Shown here: positions 57,001 to 64,000 of the stretch, piece by piece
Layout: every line of letters begins with the position of its first letter
How positions within the stretch are numbered: the first letter of the stretch is position 1
Origin: CALODL01 sp942492115
GTDB lineage: Bacteria > Planctomycetota > Phycisphaerae > UBA1845 > CAIVHJ01
Length of the DNA: 64,000 bases
Direction of reading: 5' to 3'
Assembly (NCBI GenBank): GCA_942492115.1
Contig: CALODL010000033.1
Coordinates: forward strand, 310,001-374,000
Made by a program: the position numbers and the translations under genes
Notes under the pieces: generated by a model
Told to the model about the DNA's origin: nothing
What the model saw: only the letters and a program-made list of their open reading frames with translations
The model's database searches: none

Positions 57001-58289
57001 CCGTCGCCGTCTATATCGCGGAACCGCTCACCCGGCGTCCACACCGCTGTGTAGTCGAGCGTTGCGAAGTAACCCGATGGGCTCGGGCAGCACGGTGGTG
57101 TTTCGCCGATGCCACCGTCGATTTCACACTCAGTGGGCAGCACTTGCTCGCACGGACCACAGCCGGCCCCTTCGCCACAGGCATCGCATACTGCGGGAGG
57201 AGGATTGTCCTCGCACTCCTCGTTGCACACGCAACATGTCGACGGCGTGAGAGGAAGTTCGCACGAAGTGTCGGCGTCTTCGTTAATGAGATCATGGTTG
57301 CCGTCATTATCGAGGTCTTCGTTGGTCGAGAGGAGACCGTCGTAATTCAGGTCCTCCCCGGCATCGAGAAGGCCGTTGCAGTTGGTGTCTTCGCCGACGT
57401 CAAGGTGATTGTCGTTGTCTTCGTCTTCGCTGGTCACGTCCTCGAAACCATTGCCGTTACAATCTTCGCCAAGGGCCGGCTCCCAGATGCCGTTGCAGTT
57501 GCCCAATGGACATGTGCAGTCTTCAGAAACAGCAAAATCGAGAATACAGTTGCCGTTCCGGTCCTCAAAGATCAAGTCGAAACGCCCGTCGTTGTCGATG
57601 TCTTCGACACCGAAGTCCAGACGACCGTCGCCGTCGAGGTCCTCGGTGGTCAAGGTCGTGACGTTGTCGAATCCACTGCGACGCGACTGGGGACCGGGGT
57701 ATTGTGCATTGACTTCGGCAGCACTCGCGGCAGAGCTGTTGGAGTCGGTCTTGTATAGCGGATCAACCGTCAGTTCTCCGGGGTTCTCGCGGACCCGTTC
57801 GCCTTCGCCGTATTGGAAGTCGCCGGTGGAATTCAAGTCGAAGTACCCGACACCGTTTGAAGCGGTGGAGGGACTCCAGGTCGTGTCGATGGTGCCGTCT
57901 TCGACGTCTTCGACGGTGGTCTGGATGTTCGCGAGAATGGGGTACTGCGGCCAGGGCAACTCGACGATTCCGAGAGCCTTACCGTCGATGCGCACGATGC
58001 CGTAGGACACTTCGTCCCAGTACTCGGCAAAACTGCCGAAGCCATCGTCGGGGTTGATGCGGAAGTAGGCCCGGTTTACGTCCTCCAGGCTCGGGCATTC
58101 CTCGCCTTCGCCCTGGCACGGCAGACCGCCCGTTGCAACGAAGGAGCGTTGCATGTTGGCCAGGAAGATGAGGAACTTGCGTTCTTCGGCAGCGGCCCGA
58201 TCGACCGACAGCAGAGGTGCGCCGATTGCACAGAGCATCGCAGTACCAAGAACCACTCGAAACATCACAGCGAGCGAACGGGAAGCCAT
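51033..58289 (-). CDS. Giant secreted M6-type metalloprotease-like protein with six PKD domains and C-terminal sorting tail
   Basis: A protein of 2418 residues. The ATG at 58289 follows AAGGAG. A signal peptide precedes an M6-like N-terminus (FGSFAEYWDEVSYGIVRIDG). An Asp-rich insert of calcium-type repeats follows at about 200-320 (DLDGDGRLDFGVEDIDNDGR, CNGNGFEDVTSEDEDNDN). The zinc site HEFGHYWECWPDLYDYD (about residue 1280) matches the HExxH...GxPDLYD pattern of immune inhibitor A-type peptidases, with a Trp replacing the usual Leu/Gly. Six PKD beta-sandwich domains follow at about 1770-2370 (APLTVVFDATDSSDPDGD and similar). The end, CGIGCGVTGAGQLLF, then a hydrophobic stretch and RSLRRRR, is a tripartite surface-sorting tail like MYXO-CTERM. 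It is probably cell-anchored or released; substrate unknown. Confidence 0.85.
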   Translation of the reverse strand: MASRSLAVMFRVVLGTAMLCAIGAPLLSVDRAAAEERKFLIFLANMQRSFVATGGLPCQGEGEECPSLEDVNRAYFRINPDDGFGSFAEYWDEVSYGIVRIDGKALGIVELPWPQYPILANIQTTVEDVEDGTIDTTWSPSTASNGVGYFDLNSTGDFQYGEGERVRENPGELTVDPLYKTDSNSSAASAAEVNAQYPGPQSRRSGFDNVTTLTTEDLDGDGRLDFGVEDIDNDGRFDLIFEDRNGNCILDFAVSEDCTCPLGNCNGIWEPALGEDCNGNGFEDVTSEDEDNDNHLDVGEDTNCNGLLDAGEDLNYDGLLSTNEDLDNDGNHDLINEDADTSCELPLTPSTCCVCNEECEDNPPPAVCDACGEGAGCGPCEQVLPTECEIDGGIGETPPCCPSPSGYFATLDYTAVWTPGERFRDIDGDGAYDALFEPAVIFDTTDADDATNCYNNMNGAMIEPRQYVDINNNDRRDLPEPLEDFIVRRVSNTPGVPQFALVDTDYIGFNYPGNVPMVLDRIGNNIYDSPDRWDDIAVTTPGPGETNPRKLEQDTEQPTLVSPVTPEPSWFREFWAARYGVTSANDPVLAWQTEIPQMLEYTPPTDDEGEFTAGSTELNFSPNRGGTGGWGTVFEQMLHIRPAFAAHIEQGTVGAPLSSPYSATSESDPTPVGYIACPPSETLDPENLPVCSSASFNYNCTEHTVGWLDEEALEPIIVRLNDDVLHSLSLNGYTGCIDPGAATMRPFLDPDGPKKQPEAVDPCDFDGDGAPDSFVFTDMPPYVGDTFGPLLDIDGNDTPDIIFTHPIGEANEPPPGQPECSTGEFAGNCLCIDFDVDPANPFNEQCCPGGGLVPDDGCGENIEAVDCFVPECDSRYCPIPRFMAPTSDDPTMTPDALGCLITFNRRYGDGTLPDLEDDQAWPGWSQADPTDNILPPANLTYDGPKEYDDLASSLYHTKWSTNVGALGDRADDAPIAGDINGDGVDDQVFNLNYGGDLALGEVTTTSPFEVDRNYYGHDQGGFQPTVIFPDTYIVPAGPMAGGDTAFFLDGALLQNFDCQIDPISGSPGFDGGNVFNLEFMTWRTDGSAPTEPLDPSLSTIGYDGGNNLNANEGRGGFRDYNLDGMLDLGEGRAFGTDNYVIDSLNGTRNDGMDDLAYPHNRTRLTEDVIEHMDFSEDYDIWINEGVGCVSTPGIAHMVILPPGLPATDPFAVTAPNTISFNTIDDNELGTKGACDLPVRAELIDMVHMTSFTNLAASLDRNGESNNEDVDNGGSLLSAFAAHEFGHYWECWPDLYDYDVFAEGELTIEQPIGRWDLMAGSGSGLVHVIPLFKQNSGWIQAIDLRTRLTPGVPQTINLSPIELVGNSYYFYERDLASVDSSRFERFYFFHLQDQGEFSSNLPWNELAGAFSTCGDGSAPGGVKPGGMVMLHTDLAANQEGLAPQQRLGSHFTYLYEQADGVHGLETPLQFGGDGGDAGDPFPGICDTTVMNASTNPDNTWWASGESQPVDSGIELLDIVLEGGGSSPTFLWFPQEIPTLRFLQPPNGQSIGNRFPVIVRWSDINAGTGLRLFAQPVTEVTLDDRGACTDGRCYDSTLATVTPTTIPKATPGNSSNEIPVPVGIGGLDDGLYRFFAFLDPAFNSPGVDDIDEKAHTIPIFSDVLRRQVVNLEIESVVLDFANPNSARLEGWTATYAGDNRWEVCGSLSGLQTDDGSYVPCEDAEDFTGAKRYWITGVPEETSSPAGAVKFVITTDGPEFIADPPDRFTFATTGYTPYSAPIEVINGQVDPGPIAVIERTSNQEGCPNMCFPGVRIEYDGSDSIDSNGLPDGLIQYRWDIGSDNGVNDPPDAVGQTLSLQYDDPGTFSVTLTVVEGGTNRSGQATVTTTILNRPPVAEFTVAPDAGPAPLLVTLDASDSFDPEGDTPLNYTWDFDYDGQNFAPDLGPTAQPQIERSFAEGSWTVALRVTDSMGNNSTLVTHTIDSGNRAPQAVFEATPSSGTAPLTVVFDATDSSDPDGDTLSYSWNFGDESDSATGETVIHTYQTTGLFQATLEVDDGNGAMSNASQVIQVILGSGNTITADMTATPLIGESPLRVSFTAIASDTHGEVLSYRWDFKDGNLGFGREVTHVYRNETSDDVTYNPVLVVSDPNGTQATATRTVVVQPEGDNPDGPDGPQSPDLILVFGVADDSMLRGTAPLNVLFDTRGSRAINGAELSSIEVQFGDGTSRTQPAPGLVSHTYFVENGATTEYTATATMIGTDGARKTDTLSIQVFGSQPPVATLSVEPTSGVIPLAITADATGSLDPEGTPLSYMWNMGDGSAPRFGLVVNHTYNEVGTYVIELTVTDSTGAFDTATSSPIVASPAPPTDGGPGLPDPGEPEQPEPPDENPCGIGCGVTGAGQLLFMLMGLFGIRSLRRRR

Positions 58290-58666
58290 GACGGTCTCTC
58301 CTTGCAGGAGTCAGAATTCAAAAAGCGTTTGATGGTGCGCCCCCTCCGGCTCCTACCCTCCACGGGGGTCAAGACGGGTTCGGGGCAAACCCGGCCTGTC
58401 TTCAGCACCGGCCGTGTCCAAATAGGATTGTTTATGCAATCAAGTGACCATCAAGACCCGACTTAAGAAAAAGCCGGTGACACAGACACCTTACACTTAG
58501 CAGAGCCGAAAAGTAATGTCAACCATGGTGTTAAGTCGTCCGGGCTCCAATCGCAACGCTGCGCAAATGTATAAGTCAACGCACGAAAAAGCTTTGCGCA
58601 GCAGTCGTGAGGATCTTCTGGGGACGCCGTGCCGCGTCCGCGCTGACGTAACTCTCTAATGGTGGA
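58290..58666. other. Intergenic region upstream of the giant protease gene
   Basis: This 377-base stretch is the 5' region of the protease gene and lies downstream of the HTTM gene. It contains a plus-strand hairpin at about 58370-58402 (AAGAC-GGGTT ... AACCC ... GTCTT with an internal loop) that would sit in the protease leader. A weak four-pair hairpin followed by TTTTT on the minus strand near 58466-58488 might end the HTTM transcript. No promoter or known riboswitch could be assigned. Confidence 0.4.
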
Positions 58667-59539
58667 TTAATTAGCGACCAGTGCCGGCGCCAGCGGTGCG
58701 CGCTCCGGATGCGGCCCTCGCGGTCGTTCGAGCAGGACCACGTAAAGGGCCGCCAGTTCCCAGAAGGCGATGTTCATCGTCAGGAGGATGAGGACATGGG
58801 CAATCATCAGGACAGGAACGAGCAGGCGGGCAAAGCGTCGTGAGACGAGAGCGAACGGCGCCGCCGCTTCGCAGAACGTCAGCGCCACAAAGCCGATGTG
58901 GGCGGATGCGTAGAACCACGCAGAGGTCAGCATGTGGGTGCCATATGCGAATCCGTAACTGTGCATGCCGTACGTGCGGTGGAGTACATAATGCAGAAGC
59001 GTATGTGAGCCAAACAGCGCCACACCTCCGTAAATCAAACGGTGGACGCCGATGAAGCAGCATGCCGAGACAACGATGAGGCGCGCGACCAGCAGCGCGC
59101 CGTGATGGCCATGACGCTGTCCTCGCGCCGGCCACAGGGCCCACGTCTCGGTACATGGTGCGACACACAGCATGACCGTCACCATGAGCAGCGGCAGTTC
59201 GGCGTGGTTGATGAAACCGAACCCGCGCACGACACCCTGGACAAGAATCAGCAGGACAGTCGAGAACACCAGCGCGGGGCGCGTGCCCAGCCCACACAGT
59301 GCCATCAGCAGCGTTCCCGTCAGCGTCCACTGGGCTGCGTTCAACACGTCGGCGCTCAGCAGTGTGGACCACCATCCGGGTGGAACGACATTGAGCACTC
59401 CCAGAGGATTGAATAGCTCACGCGGCAGCCGGGCAAGATCCTCGAGTGGATCTGGCAGAACACGAATGAGCCACACAACGCACACCCATGCCCGGAGCAG
59501 GCCCAGGCGCTGACGTGCTGCGCTCCAGGGCCCGGTCAT
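58667..59539 (-). CDS. HTTM-like multi-pass membrane protein
   Basis: A protein of 290 residues with about eight hydrophobic helices. Segments such as LRAWVCVVWLIRVLPD, VVRGFGFINHAELPLLMVTV and VVSACCFIGVHRLIYGG resemble the HTTM (vitamin K carboxylase-like transmembrane) family. The conserved His of HTTM is plausible in FINHAELPLL. The start overlaps the stop of the upstream gene (ATGA). Carboxylase activity cannot be claimed from sequence alone, since many bacterial HTTM proteins have unknown roles. Confidence 0.65.
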   Translation of the reverse strand: MTGPWSAARQRLGLLRAWVCVVWLIRVLPDPLEDLARLPRELFNPLGVLNVVPPGWWSTLLSADVLNAAQWTLTGTLLMALCGLGTRPALVFSTVLLILVQGVVRGFGFINHAELPLLMVTVMLCVAPCTETWALWPARGQRHGHHGALLVARLIVVSACCFIGVHRLIYGGVALFGSHTLLHYVLHRTYGMHSYGFAYGTHMLTSAWFYASAHIGFVALTFCEAAAPFALVSRRFARLLVPVLMIAHVLILLTMNIAFWELAALYVVLLERPRGPHPERAPLAPALVAN

Positions 59540-60237
59540 GATGTGCTCCCGATGGTCAAGACGTGCCGGCGTTGTGCACTGTCGCGCCGGGAGTCGTGAT
59601 CGAACGACGTCAGGTACACATGGATGGCCGTGATGGGGTCGTCGCGATGGTCATCGTTGTACTTCGCTGCTACGGCACGAATGGCTTTCGAATAGGTGCG
59701 GAACGCAGGCCCCGCGCGTTCCGAGCCGTCGCCGGCCACGGCGCCGAGTTTGACTTCCAGGGCGTCGCCGAGCGTCGGAAAAAGGACGGCCGGATTCAAT
59801 GCCGTTCGCCTGCCGTCCGGGTGAATACCTACGTACTCATAGTACCGAATCGTACAGGACGGCATGACGGCGCTGTACATGGTCCAGGGGGCCAGTGGGT
59901 AGAAGGCCACCTTGGCCAATTGGGCGAACAGTCCGCAGGTCAGGATCGCGGCGGCCGTGACTGCGGTCCGACGATCGAGGCTCACCAGAGCGCGGTTGAT
60001 TCGCGAGTGGCTCAACAGCATCAGGGCCAGGGCCAGGTAGACGCCCGCTTCGAGGCCAGTGGCCACGGCCGCTGAGGGACCGGCGGATGTCACGGACGGA
60101 TCGCGCTGTTCCAGAGCCAGGGGTGTGCAGGTCCGGACACCAAGTGCTGCAATGGTCACGACGCACCAGGTCGTGCACACCAGGACTGTCAGGCGTCGAG
60201 CGCTCAGCGTCGTTCTCCAGGTGGTCGATGGTCCCAT
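59536..60237 (-). CDS. Hypothetical membrane protein, partner of the HTTM gene
   Basis: A protein of 233 residues with three or so hydrophobic helices (VLVCTTWCVVTIAALGV, VYLALALMLLSH, TAVTAAAILTCGLFAQLA). A soluble C-terminal part contains the aromatic-rich CTIRYYEYVGIHPDGRRTA and a charged end. It is translationally coupled to the HTTM gene, so the two are likely one unit. No family could be named with confidence; proteins of this kind are seen next to HTTM genes. Confidence 0.6.
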   Translation of the reverse strand: MGPSTTWRTTLSARRLTVLVCTTWCVVTIAALGVRTCTPLALEQRDPSVTSAGPSAAVATGLEAGVYLALALMLLSHSRINRALVSLDRRTAVTAAAILTCGLFAQLAKVAFYPLAPWTMYSAVMPSCTIRYYEYVGIHPDGRRTALNPAVLFPTLGDALEVKLGAVAGDGSERAGPAFRTYSKAIRAVAAKYNDDHRDDPITAIHVYLTSFDHDSRRDSAQRRHVLTIGSTS

Positions 60238-60504
60238 ATCAGGATCGACACGTCAGGCCGCGTTTCATGAGTGTCCCCCACGCTTTGTAACAAGTTGGTG
60301 ACCGGCCCCCCGCCATCCGGTGGGTGAGGCTGCAAGGCTTTGTGTTATAAGACTTTGTTGCCGGTGCCGTGGTGCGCGCCCAACGGTCGTGCAAGGATTT
60401 GAGATGGTTGTGACCGTGAGGACCAAAATGTAGGATGATTCATGTGTGATGTCCGCTCAGCCGGCACGTCGCACATTCCATTGTCTCAATCTGGAGGAGC
60501 GAGG

Positions 60505-61761
60505 ATGTTTGTTTGTATCAGGCGTGCTGCAATCGCAGCAACAGGGGCTGCGTTCATGTTGAGCCTCGTGACCGTTGCGTCCGCGGCACCACAGGACAAG
60601 CTCAAGAAGAAAGACCCGACGGCCGAAGCCCGGAAACCCGCTGCGGAAAAGGCCTCGCAGGTGAGAAAGCGCTCGGTCGATCGTTCACGGATCTCTGTTG
60701 GCACGCGCGCCGACAAAGCGGCCCAGCGCGGTCGGTCCGGCACGGTCAAGAAGGCGACTCTGGCGCCCGAGGTGGGTGCCAAGTACGTGTGTGACAAGAC
60801 CGAGGTCGAGCTCGAGCCCATTTGGCGCAAGTCCGGAACGTTGACTTGGGATTTCTACATCAAGAGCGCCGGCACGAAGCCCTTGAAGATCAAAGCCAAG
60901 GGCGGCTGAGGGACCAAATTCAACGGTCGGTCCGACCGTATGATCCAGCCCGGTGAGACAGAACACCTCGCCGTGACCATCAACTGTGGCAAACTGTCCG
61001 GTGCATTCACGCGCAAGATTACCGTGATGACCAACGATCCGGACAACCCGAAGATGAGCCTTGCCTGTCGTGGCAAGATACTCGAGGGGGCCAGGGTGGC
61101 TCCCAAGGTCGCCAACTTTGGCAGAATCAACAGTACCGATTCAGCACAGGTACAGAAGGTCATTCTGACGCGCGGCGACGGAGGCCCGATCGCCCCGAGC
61201 GTACGACCACTCAAGAATGAAAGTTTCACGACGAAGATCAACGAGATTACACCCGGTGAACAGTACGAGTTGGTCGTGACCTACAGTCCGCCCTTCGACA
61301 GTTCCAAGTCACGAACCAAGATCGAGATCGACACGGGAGTCGCCGAATCACCGGTCATCGACCTGCATGCCTATGCGATCGTCAAACCACATGTCGTCAG
61401 CCAGCCGCGGCACGTCATCATTCCACCCGATCGTGAAGGCGACTTCGTGGGCAAGGTCTCACTCGACTGGAGCGACGGTAAATCGAAGCACACGCTGACG
61501 GGTGCGAGTGCCAGTGATCCAAAGTGGAAAGTCGAGGTCCTCACCGAAGGGCAAGAGCAGTTCGTGCAGCTGACCGTACCCGCGGATTACACGCCGGCTC
61601 CTGGTGCCCACCATCTGTTCGTCAAGACCGACGATCCCAAGGCACCGTCCGTGTCGGTTCCTGTCAGCTTCAAGAGGCAAAGAAAGGCGCCCCGTTCATT
61701 GACCGCGCCCACAGAGCGGAGCACCACGGCTCCTCCCGCCCCGAAAACAGATAATCGTTGA
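60505..61761 (+). CDS. DUF1573-like secreted protein with one in-frame TGA (candidate selenoprotein)
   Basis: The ATG at 60505 follows GGAGGAGCGAGG and opens a signal peptide (AIAATGAAFMLSLVTVASAA). The frame meets a TGA at 60907 (codon 135) and then continues in the same frame for another 283 codons to a normal stop, giving 418 residues if the TGA is decoded. The text across the TGA is continuous: WDFYIKSAGTKPLKIKAKGG, then GTKFNGRSDRMIQPGETEHL. This matches the DUF1573 pattern, in which PLKI(x)n is followed by a Cys-Gly-Cys motif and then (I/V)xPGE. The TGA falls at the first of those Cys. A second beta-sandwich follows at about residue 190. Selenocysteine, a nonsense mutation or a base error are all possible; see the hairpin entry. 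Confidence 0.75.
60923..60939 (+). promoter_or_regulatory. SECIS-like hairpin downstream of in-frame TGA
   Basis: ACGGTCG-GTC-CGACCGT is a perfect 7-bp stem closing a GUC loop (or six pairs closing GGUCC). It begins 13 nt after the TGA, and the first loop G lies 21 nt after it. In the bacterial SECIS model, a hairpin within the coding sequence just after UGA presents a G in its apical loop about 16-37 nt downstream for SelB. The E. coli fdhF hairpin also has a GGUCU loop. It fits the model but SelB binding is inference. Confidence 0.55.
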
Positions 61762-61788
61762 ACGGGGGCGTATCACTGAGTTCTCACC

Positions 61789-61820
61789 GGGCCGCGTTCA
61801 TGAACGCGGCCCTCTTTCTT
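61789..61820 (+). terminator. Rho-independent terminator
   Basis: GGGCCGCGTTCA/TGAACGCGGCCC forms a perfect 12-base-arm hairpin followed by TCTTTCTT, 27 bases after the stop of the DUF1573-like gene. Confidence 0.88.
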
Positions 61821-62060
61821 GGTGCTTCACGCATTTCCGGGATGGGCCTGCACACATGATCCTGTTGACGCACGCGTACCCCGCACGCCGTCATGATGCC
61901 AACCTGATTGACGGGCGAGGCGACGCCGGTCCCGCAAATCCGTGAACCCTTCTCTTGGCCTGGTCAGCAGAATCTGTAATCGAAGTGTGGGCGCCAGGTT
62001 CCCAGGTCAGGTGATCGGGCGCCCGTCGGCCGAAGAGCCCTCGGGCCTCGCGCGGACAGC

Positions 62061-64000
62061 CTACGGGCACGGTGGCAGTTCACGGCCGAGCCATGATTGG
62101 AAGGCGTCCGCGCCGTTGAGCAAGTCGATGACCCGCAGCACATCGAGAGGGTTGCATTCATCGCTGCGATCGACATCGCACTGCCAGGAGGCCAGGGGCG
62201 GGTCCACGAAGCCGTTGAGGTTGTCGATCAGCTTCAGAATATCAAGCGTTCCGGCTTGCCCATCCCCATCGACATCAGCCGGCAGGTAGCCGAGCTCGAT
62301 GACGCTGCCGTCCGGGAGATAGGTCAATGTCGTGCATTCGCCGGCGGGGATGGGTTGGTCGAGAACGACCGTGACCATGTCGTCAACGCTCGGTGTGGCC
62401 ACGACAACCGGAACGCTTCCTCCACTGGTCTCGATCATGAAGTCCTCGGCCATGACATTGACCGGTCCATCGAACAGGAGGTCGATTTCATCCCATCCGG
62501 CGATGTCGTTGTCCTTGCCCTCGACCGGCTGCCGCGCATCGCTCGCCAGCGAAGGTGGCATCGAATCGATGATCGTCGGAACCGGAACATCGAGCACCAA
62601 CTCGCTGACCCATGTCTTCCAGGTCGTCGTGTTCTTGTATTCCGAATGCATCCAGAACGTTCCCGCCCGAGTGGGATCGCTCACGACTGCGGAATAGTCG
62701 CCCCATCGCCGTGAGCTCGGTGAGCCTTGGATGAACGGGAAGGTGCTCTCCCGTACGACTTCGATCGGGCCCATCTCATCCAGCGGATCCGTCGAGAGCC
62801 GATGCGTGCTGCGAATGGACACATATTCGTTGACACCTGTCGTGGAGAACACCATGGCCACGCGATCGTCGACGTCGGCCCAGATGCTGCCGAACAATGT
62901 CCGCAGTCCATTGCCAGGCAGAATGTCGCCCGACTGCACGAGCTCCGGCGACCCGCCTGACGGCCACTCGTTCAAGGCGATCTCGTACCACCGCTGGCGG
63001 ACGTTGGTCGAATTGACATGGTGTGTGGCCCACAGTGAGCCGTTGCGATACATGCAGCTCCAGAAGCGCGCGTCGAACGTTTCAATTCGCAGGGTCGTCC
63101 CCAGCCCCGGGGGGTCTTCAGGATTGTTGTAACTGGGGACGGTGACCGTCGTTGATTGAAACTGCGGCGTCCCCAGAGGATCCGTGACCGCATGGACCTG
63201 GACATTGACGTGCGTCCCGAAGGTCAGGTCTGCCTCGATCAGGTACTGCGCCCCGGCATCATCCCCTGTATTGACGACCATACCCGCGGCCCGATGGCCC
63301 GGTACAGCAAGACCCCGTTCGACCGGGGTCTGGCCCACGAGCAAAGCGCTCTTTTCGAGAATGAATATGAAGTGAGTCTGGGGACTTCCGCCCACCGACA
63401 GCATATCGGCGCCAACGAACACTGCTTCGGGCGTAATCGACATGTTGGGCGAATCGAGATTGCCCGGTCCGGCGAGGTCCCGGATGTCGAAGCGATACTT
63501 GAACCACAATCCGTTGGGGTCCGCATCGTCCGACACGGCGAGCAGGATGAAGGGGTCACCATTGGCCGGGGGCAACTGGTCCCGCTCGACTGCGGTGATG
63601 AAGAATCGCTGGCTGTCATCGTCCCACAGCACTTCGGGGTCAAAGACGAACAACGTGGCGCCGACCGCGCCAAAGAACCCGCTGCTGTCGTGGAGCGCAT
63701 CGATGAAATTCAGCGTCCCATCTTTTTCATAAAAGCGGATCTCGCCGTTGCTCACGAGCACGAGGTGCTCGGGGCCTGCGGCCATGTGCGGATCGGGTGG
63801 GTTCCACCCCGTGAAATCGATGCCGTCGAACGCGATTCCACCTGCGGCATTTTCGGTGAGGTCGACCGGCGGGCGTTTGCGCGGGCGCGGGCGATGTTTG
63901 GGGTTGAAGCTGGGCGGCAGATGCGGGTTCGCGCCGTCCTGCGCGTGCAGGGCAGGCGCTAATGCTTCGAGGTGGTGGACGGACAGGTGAATACCTGATG
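62061..64000 (-). CDS. Secreted protein with two dockerin-type repeats, partial (5' end outside window)
   Basis: The frame is open from the window edge to a stop at 62061, giving at least 645 residues. The N-terminal part includes FDGIDFTGWNPPDPHMAAGP and continues into a beta-rich domain with GEIRFYEKDGTLNFIDALHD and VFDPEVLWDDDSQRFFITAV; this looks like a propeller-type surface domain. The C-terminus has two dockerin-type calcium repeats: ADVDGDGQAGTLDILKLIDN and CDVDRSDECNPLDVLRVIDL. The family of the main domain is not certain. It may belong to the same extracellular assembly as the cohesin-like proteins at 11-18 kb. Confidence 0.72.
   Translation of the reverse strand, partial: SGIHLSVHHLEALAPALHAQDGANPHLPPSFNPKHRPRPRKRPPVDLTENAAGGIAFDGIDFTGWNPPDPHMAAGPEHLVLVSNGEIRFYEKDGTLNFIDALHDSSGFFGAVGATLFVFDPEVLWDDDSQRFFITAVERDQLPPANGDPFILLAVSDDADPNGLWFKYRFDIRDLAGPGNLDSPNMSITPEAVFVGADMLSVGGSPQTHFIFILEKSALLVGQTPVERGLAVPGHRAAGMVVNTGDDAGAQYLIEADLTFGTHVNVQVHAVTDPLGTPQFQSTTVTVPSYNNPEDPPGLGTTLRIETFDARFWSCMYRNGSLWATHHVNSTNVRQRWYEIALNEWPSGGSPELVQSGDILPGNGLRTLFGSIWADVDDRVAMVFSTTGVNEYVSIRSTHRLSTDPLDEMGPIEVVRESTFPFIQGSPSSRRWGDYSAVVSDPTRAGTFWMHSEYKNTTTWKTWVSELVLDVPVPTIIDSMPPSLASDARQPVEGKDNDIAGWDEIDLLFDGPVNVMAEDFMIETSGGSVPVVVATPSVDDMVTVVLDQPIPAGECTTLTYLPDGSVIELGYLPADVDGDGQAGTLDILKLIDNLNGFVDPPLASWQCDVDRSDECNPLDVLRVIDLLNGADAFQSWLGRELPPCP

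Noticed and set aside
58300..58480. Possible c-di-GMP or other riboswitch upstream of the protease gene
   Set aside because: A GGGCAAACC-like string occurs but on the wrong strand relative to the gene, and the conserved second stem and receptor parts are missing.

Overview
The window is GC-rich bacterial chromosome, most likely from a member of the Planctomycetota (Phycisphaerae-like). The evidence is indirect. It carries FG-GAP/ASPIC-UnbV proteins, giant secreted proteins with CDDGN-type cysteine repeats and dockerin- or cohesin-like modules, an ExbB-ExbD-ExbD-VWA-TPR envelope cluster, a PKD-rich M6 protease and the MEP isoprenoid route. No rRNA, CRISPR array, insertion sequence or phage gene was found.

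Layout. 1-6.1 kb: the start of a CxxCH haem protein (minus), a TPR gene overlapping an FG-GAP/ASPIC gene (plus), and a second FG-GAP/ASPIC/TPR gene (minus) split by a frameshift. 6.2-18.5 kb: three giant secreted cysteine-rich proteins on the minus strand that share N- and C-terminal modules, plus a decayed remnant of a fourth. 19.0-30.0 kb: idi, tRNA-Lys, then minus-strand housekeeping genes (PIN/TRAM protein, ispD, a lipoprotein, mrp, nth, a ferritin-like protein, a DsbD-like transporter). 31-39 kb: a plus-strand run rny-ymdB-xseA-xseB-ispA-dxs-nadK. 39.1-41.8 kb: a small membrane protein, eno and an FtsB-like gene. 41.8-49.7 kb: a tightly packed minus-strand operon VWA-TPR-ExbB-ExbD-ExbD-TPR-miaB. 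49.9-64 kb: secreted proteins, including a 2418-residue M6-type metalloprotease, an HTTM membrane pair, a DUF1573-like protein interrupted by one in-frame TGA, and a dockerin-ended protein running off the window.

How the genes work together. Idi, IspD, Dxs and the IspA-type prenyl synthase supply isoprenoid precursors. RNase Y, YmdB, Exo VII, Nth and MiaB handle RNA and DNA. The ExbB/ExbD cluster looks like a proton-motive-force-driven envelope machine with two secreted TPR partners. The cysteine-rich, malectin, cohesin-like and dockerin-like proteins look like a surface or extracellular assembly.

The most notable signal is the DUF1573-like gene at 60505-61761. Its single in-frame TGA lies where the family normally has its conserved Cys motif. 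It is followed 13 nt later by a perfect 7-bp hairpin with a GUC apical loop, as expected for a bacterial SECIS element. It is therefore a candidate selenoprotein. Three other genes and one remnant show single-base frameshifts, so assembly error or gene decay must be weighed against that reading.
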